Source: G963668185 sp965237445
GTDB lineage: Bacteria; Chloroflexota; Dehalococcoidia; Lucifugimonadales; G963668185
Direction: 5' to 3'
Length of the DNA stretch: 64,000 nt
Assembly: GCA_965237445.1 (NCBI GenBank)
Contig: OZ250142.1
Location: forward strand, 868,001-932,000
The translations under genes and the position numbers were made by a program. The notes below the pieces were generated by a model. That model ran no database searches, was not told the origin of the DNA, and saw only the letters and a program-made list of their open reading frames with translations. This document shows positions 1 to 8,683 of the stretch, one piece after another; the first letter of the stretch is position 1; each line of letters opens with the position of its first letter.

Positions 1-1
1 G

Positions 2-1636
2 CACGCGGGCGGGAAGTTCGGTGGCAAGGCCTACGCTGTGTCGGGCGGACTTCACGGAGTCGGCGGCTCTGTCGTCAACGCGCTGTCTTACGAGACGGTC
101 GTGGAGGTGCGCAGGGACGGCAGGATCTACCGGCAAGAGTACTCCCGCGGCGAGGTGATGATCGAGCTGGAGTCGAACGAGGCGGAGGACGACCAGAAGG
201 CGACCGGCACGACGATCAGGTTCGTTCCGGACGCCGAAATCTTCGAGGAGATCACCTACGACCACAACGTACTCTCCCAGCGATTCAAGGAGATGGCGTA
301 CCTAAACAAGGGCCTGACCATTCACTTCAGGAGCGACTGGCATCCGACGAGGGAAGGGAAGGCATTCGAGGCGACGTTCCACTACGAGGGTGGCATTTCG
401 GAGTTTGTGGAGCATCTGGGCCGCAACAAGGAGCCGCTGCACAAGGTGCCGATCTACGTGGAGCGCCAGGTAAACGGCACGCTGGTGGAGACGGCGATGC
501 AGTGGAACAGCACGTACAACGAGGCGGTCTACGCGTTCGCCAACTGCATCAACACGATCGACGGCGGCTCGCATCTCACGGGGTTTCGAGCGTCGCTGAC
601 CCGGGTCCTGAACGACTACGGCCGGAAGCAGAAGCTGTTCAAGGACTCAGATAAGAACCTGTCTGGCGAGGACGTCCGAGAGGGCCTGACGGCCGTGATA
701 AGCGTCAAACTCACGAATCCGCAGTTCGAGGGCCAAACGAAGACGAAGCTGGGTAACCCTGAGATCCGCAACCAGGTGGAGAGCGCGGTTACAGAAGCCC
801 TCACGATCTACCTGGAAGACCACCCGAGGGACTCGAAGCGGATCATCGAGAAGTGCCAGACGTCGCAGCGCGCCAGAGACGCGGCCCGCAAGGCGCGAGA
901 CCTTATCATCCGCAAGAATGCGATGGACGGCGGGTCGCTGCCGGGCAAGCTGGCGGACTGCGCGGACCGGAATCCGGAGAACACGGAGCTGTACATCGTT
1001 GAGGGCGATTCGGCAGGCGGCACCGCGAAGATGGGCCGCAACCGTGCAACGCAGGCCATTTTGCCGCTGCGGGGCAAGATCCTGAACGTCGAGAAGGCAA
1101 GGGCGGACAGAATGCTGGCCCACGAGGAGATCAGGGCGTTGATCGTGGCGATCGGCGCCGGTCTGGGAGAGGACTTCGACCTAACGAAGCTGCGCTACCA
1201 CCGTATCATCATCATGACGGACGCGGACGTGGACGGCGCGCACATCCGCACGCTGCTGCTAACGTTCTTCTTCCGCAACATGCCGGAACTGATCACCAAC
1301 GGCCACATGTACATCGCGCAGCCGCCACTCTTCAAAATCAGCAGCGGCCGCAAGTCCTGGTGGGCATACAGCGAGGGCGAGCGCGAAGGCACGTTGAAGA
1401 CGCTGCAAGGAAAGAAGAACGTCAACATCCAGCGGTACAAGGGCCTTGGCGAAATGAACGCCGATCAGCTTTGGGAGACCACGATGGACCCGGAGGCTCG
1501 CACGCTGCTTCAAGTGAACCTGGCGGACGCCTCGGTGGCCGACGAGATGTTCTCGCTGCTGATGGGCGACGTAGTGGAGCCTCGCCGCAACTTCATTCGA
1601 GAGCATGCTCTCGAAGTGAAGAACCTGGACGTCTAG
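2..1636 (+). CDS. gyrB: DNA gyrase subunit B, C-terminal part (5' end outside window)
   Basis: This is the ATPase and strand-passage-coupling subunit of DNA gyrase, which introduces negative supercoils with GyrA in the cytoplasm. The frame is open from base 2, where HAGGKFGGKAY and SGGLHGVGGSVVNALS form the GHKL ATP-lid region, so the gene starts upstream of the window. The transducer domain follows. The TOPRIM domain has the acidic EGDSAGG motif and DADVDGAHIRTLLL metal-binding motif. The C-terminus has YKGLGEMNADQLWETTMDP and ends EPRRNFIREHALEVKNLDV, the usual end of short (non-proteobacterial) GyrB. The family is also close to ParE, and a single type II subunit pair is common in such genomes, so gyrB is the better name. 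Confidence 0.96.
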   Translation, partial: HAGGKFGGKAYAVSGGLHGVGGSVVNALSYETVVEVRRDGRIYRQEYSRGEVMIELESNEAEDDQKATGTTIRFVPDAEIFEEITYDHNVLSQRFKEMAYLNKGLTIHFRSDWHPTREGKAFEATFHYEGGISEFVEHLGRNKEPLHKVPIYVERQVNGTLVETAMQWNSTYNEAVYAFANCINTIDGGSHLTGFRASLTRVLNDYGRKQKLFKDSDKNLSGEDVREGLTAVISVKLTNPQFEGQTKTKLGNPEIRNQVESAVTEALTIYLEDHPRDSKRIIEKCQTSQRARDAARKARDLIIRKNAMDGGSLPGKLADCADRNPENTELYIVEGDSAGGTAKMGRNRATQAILPLRGKILNVEKARADRMLAHEEIRALIVAIGAGLGEDFDLTKLRYHRIIIMTDADVDGAHIRTLLLTFFFRNMPELITNGHMYIAQPPLFKISSGRKSWWAYSEGEREGTLKTLQGKKNVNIQRYKGLGEMNADQLWETTMDPEARTLLQVNLADASVADEMFSLLMGDVVEPRRNFIREHALEVKNLDV

Positions 1637-1708
1637 TCCAGAAAGAGCCTGCAGCCACTATCGATTAGCAGGAGAGGCGGGACCCTTACGCCCCTTCAGG
1701 ATAGCTCC

Positions 1709-1741
1709 GGAGACACGCACTCAGCGTCTCTCTGTCTCTTT
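1709..1741 (+). terminator. Probable terminator between convergent gyrB and cysteine synthase
   Basis: GAGA..CGC pairs with GCG.TCTC around the loop ACTCA, with a two-base CA bulge on the 5' arm. A pyrimidine-rich tail, TCTGTCTCTTT, follows. The hairpin lies 73 bases past the gyrB stop and just before the end of the convergent cysteine synthase gene. The stem is short and the tail is not pure U, so support is moderate. Confidence 0.4.
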
Positions 1742-1782
1742 GGGGAACTAAAAGTGTGCGCGTCGGCTGCGGGAGTTCGCGT

Positions 1783-2700
1783 CTAGTCCCACATGCCGGT
1801 GCTGAAGTAGCGCTCCCCGATGTCGTTCATGATGGTGACCACACGGCCCTCTCCGGCGTCCGCGGCGACCTCGTAGGCACCCAGGAGATACGCGCCTGAC
1901 GACTGGCCTGCAAAGATTCCCCTCGATGAGAGCAGCAGGGACATCTTGCGCGCGGCCTCCACGTCCACCGGGATCATGCGGTCGACAACGCTCTGGTCGA
2001 ACGTGTCGGGCACTATGTGCTCCTCGCCCAGCGGCTTGAGTCCTTCAACGCCGGGCCATTCAGGCGGGTTGATGCCGATGACCTGAATGGCAGGATCGAC
2101 CTCCTTGAGGCGCCTGCCGACGCCGCTGATGGTGCCGCCCGTGCCCACACCGGCCACGAAGTGAGTGATGCCAGGTACCTGGTCCAGGATCTCCTGGGCG
2201 GTGGACTCGTAGTGCATGAGAGGGTTGTTCTGGTTGCCGTACTGGTCGCACCAGAAATACGTTTCCGGCTCCCGCTCGAAGCGGCGCTTCACCTCGTAGA
2301 GCGCCTCGTCGTACCCCAGCATGGCGTCCGTGTAGATGATCTCGGCGCCATGGGCGACTATCCGCTTCTTGCGCTCCTCGCTGGCGTTCTCCGGCATAAC
2401 GAGCGCGACCTTGTATCCGAGCGCGGCGCCGATCATCGCGTACGAGATGCCGGCATTGCCGGACGTCGCGTCGAGTATCGTCTTGTCGGCCGTGAGGTCG
2501 CCGTCGAGCACTGCCTCTACGAGCATCTTCAGCACCGGCCGGTCCTTGACCGAGCCGCCCGGGTTCAGGAACTCCAGCTTGGCGTAGAGGTCGGCGCTGC
2601 CGATGTCGAGCGGCAGGTCCAGCCTAACGGTGGGCGTGTTCCCGATGGCCCCCAGAAGGGGATGGCTGTCGACGAACTCCTGAAACTTTGCGGTAGGCAA
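1783..2700 (-). CDS. cysK: Cysteine synthase (O-acetylserine sulfhydrylase family)
   Basis: This PLP-dependent beta-substitution enzyme makes L-cysteine from O-acetylserine (or a related activated serine) and sulfide. The 305-residue length is typical. The PLP lysine lies in NPGGSVKDRP near residue 48. The substrate-loop motif TSGNAGISYA follows near residue 80, the phosphate-binding GTGGTISG near 180, and GIFAGQSSGA near 265. The start is a TTG with no convincing ribosome-binding site, so the N-terminus is uncertain. The gene is alone, converging on gyrB. CysK, CysM and cystathionine beta-synthase share this fold. No CBS domain is present, so cysteine synthase is preferred, but CysK and CysM cannot be separated by eye. 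Confidence 0.9.
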   Translation of the reverse strand: MPTAKFQEFVDSHPLLGAIGNTPTVRLDLPLDIGSADLYAKLEFLNPGGSVKDRPVLKMLVEAVLDGDLTADKTILDATSGNAGISYAMIGAALGYKVALVMPENASEERKKRIVAHGAEIIYTDAMLGYDEALYEVKRRFEREPETYFWCDQYGNQNNPLMHYESTAQEILDQVPGITHFVAGVGTGGTISGVGRRLKEVDPAIQVIGINPPEWPGVEGLKPLGEEHIVPDTFDQSVVDRMIPVDVEAARKMSLLLSSRGIFAGQSSGAYLLGAYEVAADAGEGRVVTIMNDIGERYFSTGMWD

Positions 2701-2891
2701 TGGCTATATTTGCTGTCCGTCCAAATGCCGCTTCAGTCTTGCCGGCTTTGGCTGAACGGGGCGTTAGTATATCTATCGCGCGAGCGCACGGTCTATATTA
2801 GCTGCAACGCTCCGAGGTCCGGGCAAGGCCGAGGCTCCGGTCGATGCCTTGATGCCGACACCAGAAATGAGCTTACTCGGCCCCCTCTTGC

Positions 2892-4655
2892 CTAGGGGAC
2901 ACCGGGCGGATCAACGCGCACGGTTATGAGATCTGTGCCGTGGAACTGCTGGTGCTGCACGGACGAGGCGTAGTTCCGCAGCAGTCTCAGCGAGAGTTCC
3001 TCTTCGGGTGGCGTCTCTTCGTCGTACTGCTGGAGCTGGCGGACGCGGTCCTCGATGTTTCCCTCACCGCCGCCTCCGATGAACTCGAGGTCGGCCACAA
3101 GTCCCTCGCTGGAGGCGACAACGACCAACTGCCGTTCCTCGCCGTCGTCCTCGTCGTCTTCGGCGTCCAGATCCAACTCGAGGTCCAGGGGAGCCAGTGT
3201 CAGGAGAGTCTCTTCGGCCACGGCGCTGAGCCTGTCTTTCATCTGGGAGTTCCAGCCCCTGCTGTCAGCGAACTTCCCGATGAACTCATTGAGCTCCGGA
3301 AGTGACTCAACATCAAGACGTGACTGGAACCTCATGCGTCGAGGATTGGTGAACTCCAGGTACAGGATCATGACTATCGCCGCGAAGCCTCCGGTTGTCA
3401 CGCCGCTCTTGAGAAGCGCATTGCCAACGGCGCCGATGTCCGGGCTCTGAAAGAGGCCGAACTGGAAGGCAGCTCCGATCCAGAAGCAGACTCCGGCAAT
3501 GACCATCTTCTGGCTGTTCTCCTCGGTTTGAATGACGGTACGTGCTCCATCCACGAACAGTGTGCCGATCACGAGGATGAGGTAGCCGGTCATAACCGGG
3601 CCGGGTATCGAGCTAAGCAGGCCAGAGGCCTTCGGCAAGAATGCTAGGATGATCAGCATCGCGCCAATCAGGTAGCCGACCCTGCGAGAGGCGACGCCCG
3701 TAGTTTGGGTGAATGCTGAGGTGCCTGGATTGATTATGTTGGGCACAGCTCCGGCGATGGCAGCCAGGAGGTTCGTCGCGCCAGCCCCAGCCAGCGCTCC
3801 CTGTACCTGCCGAAAGTCAACGGCTCGATTGTCGCGCCATGAGACGCGCTGCGTGGAGATGGCAGCGCCGTTGGCCTGTATGGAGATGATCACGCCCAGA
3901 ATGAGAAAGCTCGGAAGGAGCGTCCAGAAGTGAATGCCGAAGTCCACGCCCAAGCCTGGCCACTCGCTCGGCAGGCCGACCCAGGCGGCGCTCGTGATTC
4001 TGTCGACTTCGTAAGTACCGAAGGCTACGGCAGCTATGCAACCTCCCACAATTCCAATGAGCGGCGCCCAAAGTCGAATGATCTCAGAACCCCGAAGTGC
4101 GAGCGCGGCGACAATGACGAGAGTGACCAACGCAGTAAGGGCCGCGGGGCCTACCTGCTCCTCCGGAACATCGTTCAGTAGGCCGAACACAACTGAAGCC
4201 AGGGTGATGGAAAGGATCATCATCACGGTCCCGCCGACAATTGGAGTGACGATCCTCCTGAGAATGAACAGCCACCTTGAAATGAGCAACTGAATGACAG
4301 CGGAGACCAGCACCAGAGTGGTCAAGGTGGCGGGTCCGCCGTCTACGACCGCCGTGATACAGAATGGGATCGAGAATGCGGCCGTGAACATGGGTAGGAC
4401 GGCGCCTGCACCTACCGGTCCAAGCCGTCGCACCTGAAGAATGGTCGACACGCCGCAGACCAGCAGGGAAGCGAAGACCATCCACACCAGATAACCTTCG
4501 CCTTCGCCGGACTTGGTGGCCACGACGACCGGGGTAACCATGAGAGTGGCCGAGGCTATCAGGCTGAATTGCGCTGCGTACCCGAGAGAGGCAGAGAAGG
4601 TCGGGTTCTCTTGAGCCTCGAATCGCGGGTTCTGTGGAGCCTGTGTGGTTGCCAA
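2892..4655 (-). CDS. NCS2-family (xanthine/uracil) permease with C-terminal ATPase-like domain
   Basis: An inner-membrane nucleobase or related transporter of the NCS2 superfamily. It has roughly 12-14 hydrophobic segments over the first about 420 residues, including the conserved region around NIINPGTSAFTQTTGVASR. After the last membrane segment a soluble tail of about 150 residues begins near LPELNEFIGKFADSRGW. It contains the helix MKDRLSAVAEETLLTLAP, an acidic run, and a strand-like RQLVVVASSEG stretch, resembling a degenerate GHKL/HATPase (anti-sigma-like) domain. The TTG at 4655, just behind GGAAGG, is chosen because the upstream codons give an Arg/Cys-rich sequence unlike a transporter N-terminus. 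The substrate cannot be predicted. The permease call is firm and the tail assignment is inference. Confidence 0.82.
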   Translation of the reverse strand: MATTQAPQNPRFEAQENPTFSASLGYAAQFSLIASATLMVTPVVVATKSGEGEGYLVWMVFASLLVCGVSTILQVRRLGPVGAGAVLPMFTAAFSIPFCITAVVDGGPATLTTLVLVSAVIQLLISRWLFILRRIVTPIVGGTVMMILSITLASVVFGLLNDVPEEQVGPAALTALVTLVIVAALALRGSEIIRLWAPLIGIVGGCIAAVAFGTYEVDRITSAAWVGLPSEWPGLGVDFGIHFWTLLPSFLILGVIISIQANGAAISTQRVSWRDNRAVDFRQVQGALAGAGATNLLAAIAGAVPNIINPGTSAFTQTTGVASRRVGYLIGAMLIILAFLPKASGLLSSIPGPVMTGYLILVIGTLFVDGARTVIQTEENSQKMVIAGVCFWIGAAFQFGLFQSPDIGAVGNALLKSGVTTGGFAAIVMILYLEFTNPRRMRFQSRLDVESLPELNEFIGKFADSRGWNSQMKDRLSAVAEETLLTLAPLDLELDLDAEDDEDDGEERQLVVVASSEGLVADLEFIGGGGEGNIEDRVRQLQQYDEETPPEEELSLRLLRNYASSVQHQQFHGTDLITVRVDPPGVP

Positions 4656-4792
4656 TCGCCTTCCAACCAGGTCACGCCGTGATCTGGCGGAGACTGTACT
4701 ACAAACGGGGGCACGAGGGCATTGCGGCACTAGGCATCAAGCGATGCGTCTAAGCGAGCGGAGAGCCCAGGGGTGCCAACGGGTGCGAAGAC

Positions 4793-5485
4793 TTACGCCG
4801 GGCACGCCATCCGGGCAAGCTCGGCGAGATCGGGAACGACGAGATCGGGAGAGGCGTTGCTAGCACGAGTTCCGCCGCCACGACCCGCGCGATTGACCCA
4901 CACGGAAGAGATGCCGAGGCGGTTGGCGGGCCCGACGTCGTGGTACAGGCTTTCGGCCACATGCAGCCACCCTTCGGTGTCGACAGCCATTCGCGAAGCA
5001 GCGGCGTTGAAGTTGCGAAGATCGGGCTTGTAGCTGCGGACCTGCTGGGACGTGACAACAGCATCGAACGATACGCCAAGCACTTCAGCCGTGCCGGCGA
5101 ACAGGTCGTCGTCCACGTTGGAGATTACGGCTAACTTGTACCGACTCTTCAAGGCATCGAGCGCTTTGACTACCTCCGGGAAGACCGGCCAGTGCGGCAA
5201 GGTGTTAGCGAGGCAGTTCAGTTCGGACTCGGAGCATCGCAGGCCGAGCTCGGCGCCGATCAACTCCATGACCTGCCGAAGGACATCACGGTACTCGATA
5301 AAGGCCCCCGAGCTCTGAACCCTTGGCTCAACTTCGGCGAACAGCGACAGGATTTCGGACTTGCTTCTGTTCAGTCCGTGGGACTCCAGGACACCGGATA
5401 CGGCTGTGGAAATCCCTGCCTCCCAGTCGACGAGGGTCCCGTAACAGTCGAAGCTGATCCATTCGAAGCGATTGAAATCGAGCAT
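4793..5485 (-). CDS. Haloacid dehalogenase-like (type II) HAD hydrolase
   Basis: A HAD-superfamily hydrolase of the 2-haloacid dehalogenase/phosphatase type. Motif I is WISFDCYGTLVDWE near residue 10 with the nucleophile Asp. Motif II is ISNVDDDLF near residue 110, motif III is the KPDLRNF lysine, and motif IV is HVAESLYHDVGPAN. The DCYGTL form is characteristic of L-2-haloacid dehalogenase relatives, but many of these are phosphatases. The start at 5485 (MLDFNRFEW) fits the family N-terminus and has AAGAG upstream. A longer reading to 5545 adds an implausible leader. It is the last gene of the sugar-catabolism run ending here, with a 196-base gap from the SDR gene, so operon membership is uncertain. 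Confidence 0.85.
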   Translation of the reverse strand: MLDFNRFEWISFDCYGTLVDWEAGISTAVSGVLESHGLNRSKSEILSLFAEVEPRVQSSGAFIEYRDVLRQVMELIGAELGLRCSESELNCLANTLPHWPVFPEVVKALDALKSRYKLAVISNVDDDLFAGTAEVLGVSFDAVVTSQQVRSYKPDLRNFNAAASRMAVDTEGWLHVAESLYHDVGPANRLGISSVWVNRAGRGGGTRASNASPDLVVPDLAELARMACPA

Positions 5486-5681
5486 CTTCACTCTTAAGTC
5501 GAGGATCTGCAGGTTAAGGAGCGTTGCGGTTGATTCATTGGACAACTTCTGGCGATGTAGCCGCCTTCTATTTCGATAGGGCTCGGTGCCGCCGCTCGAG
5601 AAACCAGTGCGCTGCTCGCCCAGGCTGACGATAGTGGCTGGGCGCAGCAGGCGAGCTTGACCATGGATACTCTCATCGGCC

Positions 5682-6428
5682 TCATATGGTCTGGATGCTG
5701 CCGCGTACGTAGTCGGCGTCGTCGGATGCGAGAAAGGCCATCACCGCCGCCACGCCTTCCGGGTCCGAGAGATTGGCAAGGGTGCGATCGTACCCCTCCT
5801 GATCGCCGGTGTTGCGCAAAATCTCCTCCATGGCGGACAGCTTCAGCGGCGTGTCCAGTTCTCCGGGCAGCACGTCATTGACTCTGATACCGAACTGCGA
5901 CAGATGGCCCTGGAGAGTGAGTGAAAGCCCATGGGTCCCGCCTTTGCTGGCGCCGTAGGCAATCGAGGAGCTACCTTCCAGCACTCCCGAACCTGACGAG
6001 GTGAGCACGATGACGCCGCTCCTTTGTGCCGTCATGTAACGGGCAACGTGCTTGCTAACCAGGAACGATCCCTTGACGTTTACGTCGATCACGTGGTCCC
6101 AGATCGTGTCGTCTACGCTGGTGAGATCAACCCCTGCGCCTGTCAGGACCCCTGCGATATGCAAAAGAACGTCCACACCGCCATCCATCCAGCTGGCCGC
6201 CTCGTCCACTGCATTACTGACGGCTGTCTCATCCGATACATCGACGTGCCAGTACTTTGCGCTTCCGCCGTCTCTCTCGATCGCGGCAAGCGTCTCAGAG
6301 GCGGCTACGTCATTGATGTCGAACATAGCCACAAGCGCACCCTCCAAGGCAACACGGATGGCCGTGGCCTTGCCAATGCCTGTCGCAGCACCCGTTACCA
6401 GGACGCGTTTTCCGACAAGCCTTCCCAT
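5682..6428 (-). CDS. Short-chain dehydrogenase/reductase (SDR)
   Basis: A classical SDR of 248 residues. The cofactor motif TGAATGIGKATA is near residue 11. HIAGVLTG stands in for the usual NNAG. Active-site residues are Ser in VLTSSGSG and the YGASKGG Tyr/Lys pair. The acidic residue MFDINDVAA after beta-2 favours NAD. The ATG at 6428 has GGAGG six bases upstream and follows the TAA of the preceding gene by one base (TAACATG), so translation is probably coupled. Its position after mutarotase, lactonase and isomerase genes suggests sugar or sugar-acid oxidation, for example an L-fucose or L-rhamnose dehydrogenase role. This is inferred from context only. Confidence 0.9.
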   Translation of the reverse strand: MGRLVGKRVLVTGAATGIGKATAIRVALEGALVAMFDINDVAASETLAAIERDGGSAKYWHVDVSDETAVSNAVDEAASWMDGGVDVLLHIAGVLTGAGVDLTSVDDTIWDHVIDVNVKGSFLVSKHVARYMTAQRSGVIVLTSSGSGVLEGSSSIAYGASKGGTHGLSLTLQGHLSQFGIRVNDVLPGELDTPLKLSAMEEILRNTGDQEGYDRTLANLSDPEGVAAVMAFLASDDADYVRGSIQTI

Positions 6429-6429
6429 G

Positions 6430-7302
6430 TTAGCCTCCGCCCCCGTCTTCCCATGCGATCCCCGCACAGGCCGCAATCTCTCTGTACTTCGCAGCGGCGG
6501 CGGCGTAGCGGTCAGGGGGCAGGTGCTCGATCAGCACGTGACCGTCCGGACATGCACGCTGCATCTCTCGGAGAAACATCTCGTGGTCCAAGAGGCCCGT
6601 TCCAATCTCGGCTTCTTCGAACCCCACCATGAGCTGCTCCACGATCCTGAAGTCCTTGGCGTGAGCTCCAATTGTCACGTCTCCGAGCAGTTCGAAGAAA
6701 CCGACTTGGAATCGGAGCATATCCAGCGCGTCGTCCAAGCTGCTGACGAAATTCACGGGGTCCTGGTTGAATCCGAGCGCCGCCATGCCGACGGCATCGA
6801 AGAAATCCCGTACCCGCCTGGCCGAGTATAGAGGCGAGACGCATCCGCCCTCAACGGCCACGCTCACGCCCTCGTCAGCCGCGGCCGTGCAAATCCGGCG
6901 AGCGCTGTCTACCAGCCTGTCGAACACCTCAGGCGACCTGTTCCCCGGATGAGGCAGCCATGCTCCCGCGGGATTCAAGCTTCCGGGCCTGAGATAGGTG
7001 TTGGGCGCTTCCAGCAACGCCGTTAGACCGCACATGCGCTTCATGAACTCTATTGCGCGGGTCCGTTCCACGTTGTCGGGGCTCACCAGGGCTCCGCCGT
7101 AGGAGCCGTTGGTCTGACCAACCAGAAGGCCGGCTTCTTCGAACATGCTCTTCAGGCGCTCGATGTCGGCATTGCCCATGGTTGCCGGTTCGCCGACCAC
7201 AACGTTTAGCACGGAGAAGCCTTCTCGGCGCGCTTCCTTCAGGGCAGCGACATTGACGCTTCTCCAATCACCGGGGATTCTTCCGGCGGCCCCGAGCAGC
7301 AC
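6430..7302 (-). CDS. Sugar phosphate isomerase/epimerase-like TIM-barrel protein
   Basis: A 290-residue protein of the AP-endonuclease-2-like TIM-barrel superfamily (xylose isomerase-like). Candidate metal ligands lie at barrel strand ends: Glu in VAVEGG, Asp in FNQDPVN, His in IGAHAKD and Glu in VLIEHLPP. The start is GTG at 7302, six bases after AAGGAGG, a strong site. Members isomerise or epimerise keto sugars or act as dehydratases (IolE type). The neighbours suggest a step in deoxy-sugar or sugar-acid breakdown. It is coupled to the downstream SDR by a one-base gap. The substrate is unknown. Confidence 0.85.
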   Translation of the reverse strand: MLLGAAGRIPGDWRSVNVAALKEARREGFSVLNVVVGEPATMGNADIERLKSMFEEAGLLVGQTNGSYGGALVSPDNVERTRAIEFMKRMCGLTALLEAPNTYLRPGSLNPAGAWLPHPGNRSPEVFDRLVDSARRICTAAADEGVSVAVEGGCVSPLYSARRVRDFFDAVGMAALGFNQDPVNFVSSLDDALDMLRFQVGFFELLGDVTIGAHAKDFRIVEQLMVGFEEAEIGTGLLDHEMFLREMQRACPDGHVLIEHLPPDRYAAAAAKYREIAACAGIAWEDGGGG

Positions 7303-7362
7303 AGCAAACCTCCTTGTACTGACCTCTATCTTGAAGCGTCAATGTGAGACCTGGCCTCCCCG

Positions 7363-8235
7363 TCAGATTCGGTAAAGTTCCTCTGCATTCTTTGAGAACA
7401 GCGCGATCTGCTCTTCCCGGCTGAAGTCCGCGACGATCTCCGTGTAAGCGTCTACAACTTCATCGTACGTGCTCCACAGCCAGTCCACGGGCCAGTTGGT
7501 GGAGAAGAAGCAGCGGTCCACACCGAATGTCTCAATCGACGTGAGCACGTGCGGCCTGATGCTGTCCACCGTCCAGTCGTTGTCGCCCATGCCCAGGCCG
7601 GAGATCTTCCAGCGTATGTTGTCGCAGGTTGCCGCCACGGCCGCGCCGCGCTTCCAATTCTCGAAGTACTCCTCCGTGCGCTCCTGGGGAAAGCCGGTGT
7701 GGTCGACCACGATGGTGATGTTCGGAAACCTGCGCGCGAGGTCACGGATCTTTTCCATGTCCTGCCACTCGGCCGGCATGCTGGAGACCAGATTGTACTT
7801 CTCCAGAAGAGCGAAGCCGCGGTGGTAGTCCGGCTCGACCAGGTAGTCGCCGTACGAAAAGTCGCGTATGCCGCGCATGTTCGGCGATTCGCAGTGGCGC
7901 TCGAGGACGCCCTCCACGCCGGGATCTCGGAGATCGGCGTGCGCGACGATGCCATGGGGGTAACCCGTGCGGCCAGCCGCCTCCTGCAGCCACTCGGTCT
8001 CCGTCACCGGGTCTGGACTGCCGATGGCGGCCTGCACGTGCACGGCCTTGACGACGTTGGCGTTCCTGGTCTCGGCGATGAAGTCCTTGGCAAGATAGTT
8101 TCGTTCGGCCAGCTTCTGCATCTGCCATCCCAAGATCGGGTCCGGTTCTTCCGGTTGCCAGTGCTCGTACACCAGTTCCGGGTGTTGCATGTCGTAGTAG
8201 TGGACGTGTGCGTCGACAAACTCAAGCTTGGCCAT
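7363..8235 (-). CDS. Amidohydrolase family protein, L-fuconolactonase-like
   Basis: A 290-residue metal-dependent hydrolase of the amidohydrolase_2 group (COG3618-like). It begins FVDAHVHYYDMQHPE with the HxH metal motif, then NVVKAVHVQAA, GIVAHADLRDP, and the later VVDHTGFPQ histidine and FFSTNWPVDW with the final Asp. COG3618 members include L-fuconolactonase and L-rhamnono-lactonase. Presence right after a rhamnose-mutarotase-like gene and before an SDR supports lactone hydrolysis in a non-phosphorylating sugar pathway, which is an inference. The start ATG has GAGGAAG immediately upstream. Confidence 0.87.
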   Translation of the reverse strand: MAKLEFVDAHVHYYDMQHPELVYEHWQPEEPDPILGWQMQKLAERNYLAKDFIAETRNANVVKAVHVQAAIGSPDPVTETEWLQEAAGRTGYPHGIVAHADLRDPGVEGVLERHCESPNMRGIRDFSYGDYLVEPDYHRGFALLEKYNLVSSMPAEWQDMEKIRDLARRFPNITIVVDHTGFPQERTEEYFENWKRGAAVAATCDNIRWKISGLGMGDNDWTVDSIRPHVLTSIETFGVDRCFFSTNWPVDWLWSTYDEVVDAYTEIVADFSREEQIALFSKNAEELYRI

Positions 8236-8276
8236 CTTCCTCAGCTACTCCCTGATTCGTTCAGATGTAAAGTTTC

Positions 8277-8597
8277 TCAGTCCGTATAGAAGACATGCTC
8301 GAGCTGAACCATCGACTGGTCCGGCCGACCCTCCAGCGCCTCGAAGTACGGGGCCATGAACTCCTGCCACCTGAGGTTGGCATCCTCGCCCTTCATGCCC
8401 TCCAGGCACGCCTCGAAGCTATCCTCGCACTCAACGTAGCCGAAGAGCGTCCCGTCATCGTTGAGAAACAGCGAGTAGTTGCGCCAACCGTGGCGCCGCA
8501 GGGCTTCGAGCATATCCGGCCACACGGCCTCGTGGCGGCGCTTGTACTCCTCGATCTTGTCCGGCTTCACTTTCAGCAGAAAGCCCGCTCGTTCCAT
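8277..8597 (-). CDS. rhaM: L-rhamnose mutarotase family protein
   Basis: At 106 residues this matches the full length of the RhaM family, small dimeric proteins that interconvert alpha and beta anomers of L-rhamnose (and sometimes L-fucose). It starts MERAGFLLKVKPDKIEEYKRRH with the family pattern of a strand followed by YKxxH. NYSLFLNDDGTLFGYVE in the middle and the conserved W in LRWQEFMAPYF come next. GAGGAG lies six bases before the ATG. It is cotranscribed with the lactonase downstream (41-base gap) and the Gfo-type dehydrogenase upstream, which supports a deoxy-hexose substrate. L-fucose mutarotase FucU is a different fold. Confidence 0.88.
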   Translation of the reverse strand: MERAGFLLKVKPDKIEEYKRRHEAVWPDMLEALRRHGWRNYSLFLNDDGTLFGYVECEDSFEACLEGMKGEDANLRWQEFMAPYFEALEGRPDQSMVQLEHVFYTD

Positions 8598-8683
8598 GGT
8601 GCGCTCCTCAGCGATTTTCTAGAACTCCGAGCCCACGTTTAGGCACATACCCGGACGCATTGCCTGCATTGAGGGCCGAGGGG

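Noticed and set aside
2017..2895. Long open frame of 292 codons opposite cysteine synthase
   Set aside because: It is the antisense shadow of a well-supported gene, has no family features and is Arg/Val/Leu-biased as expected from GC-rich complement.
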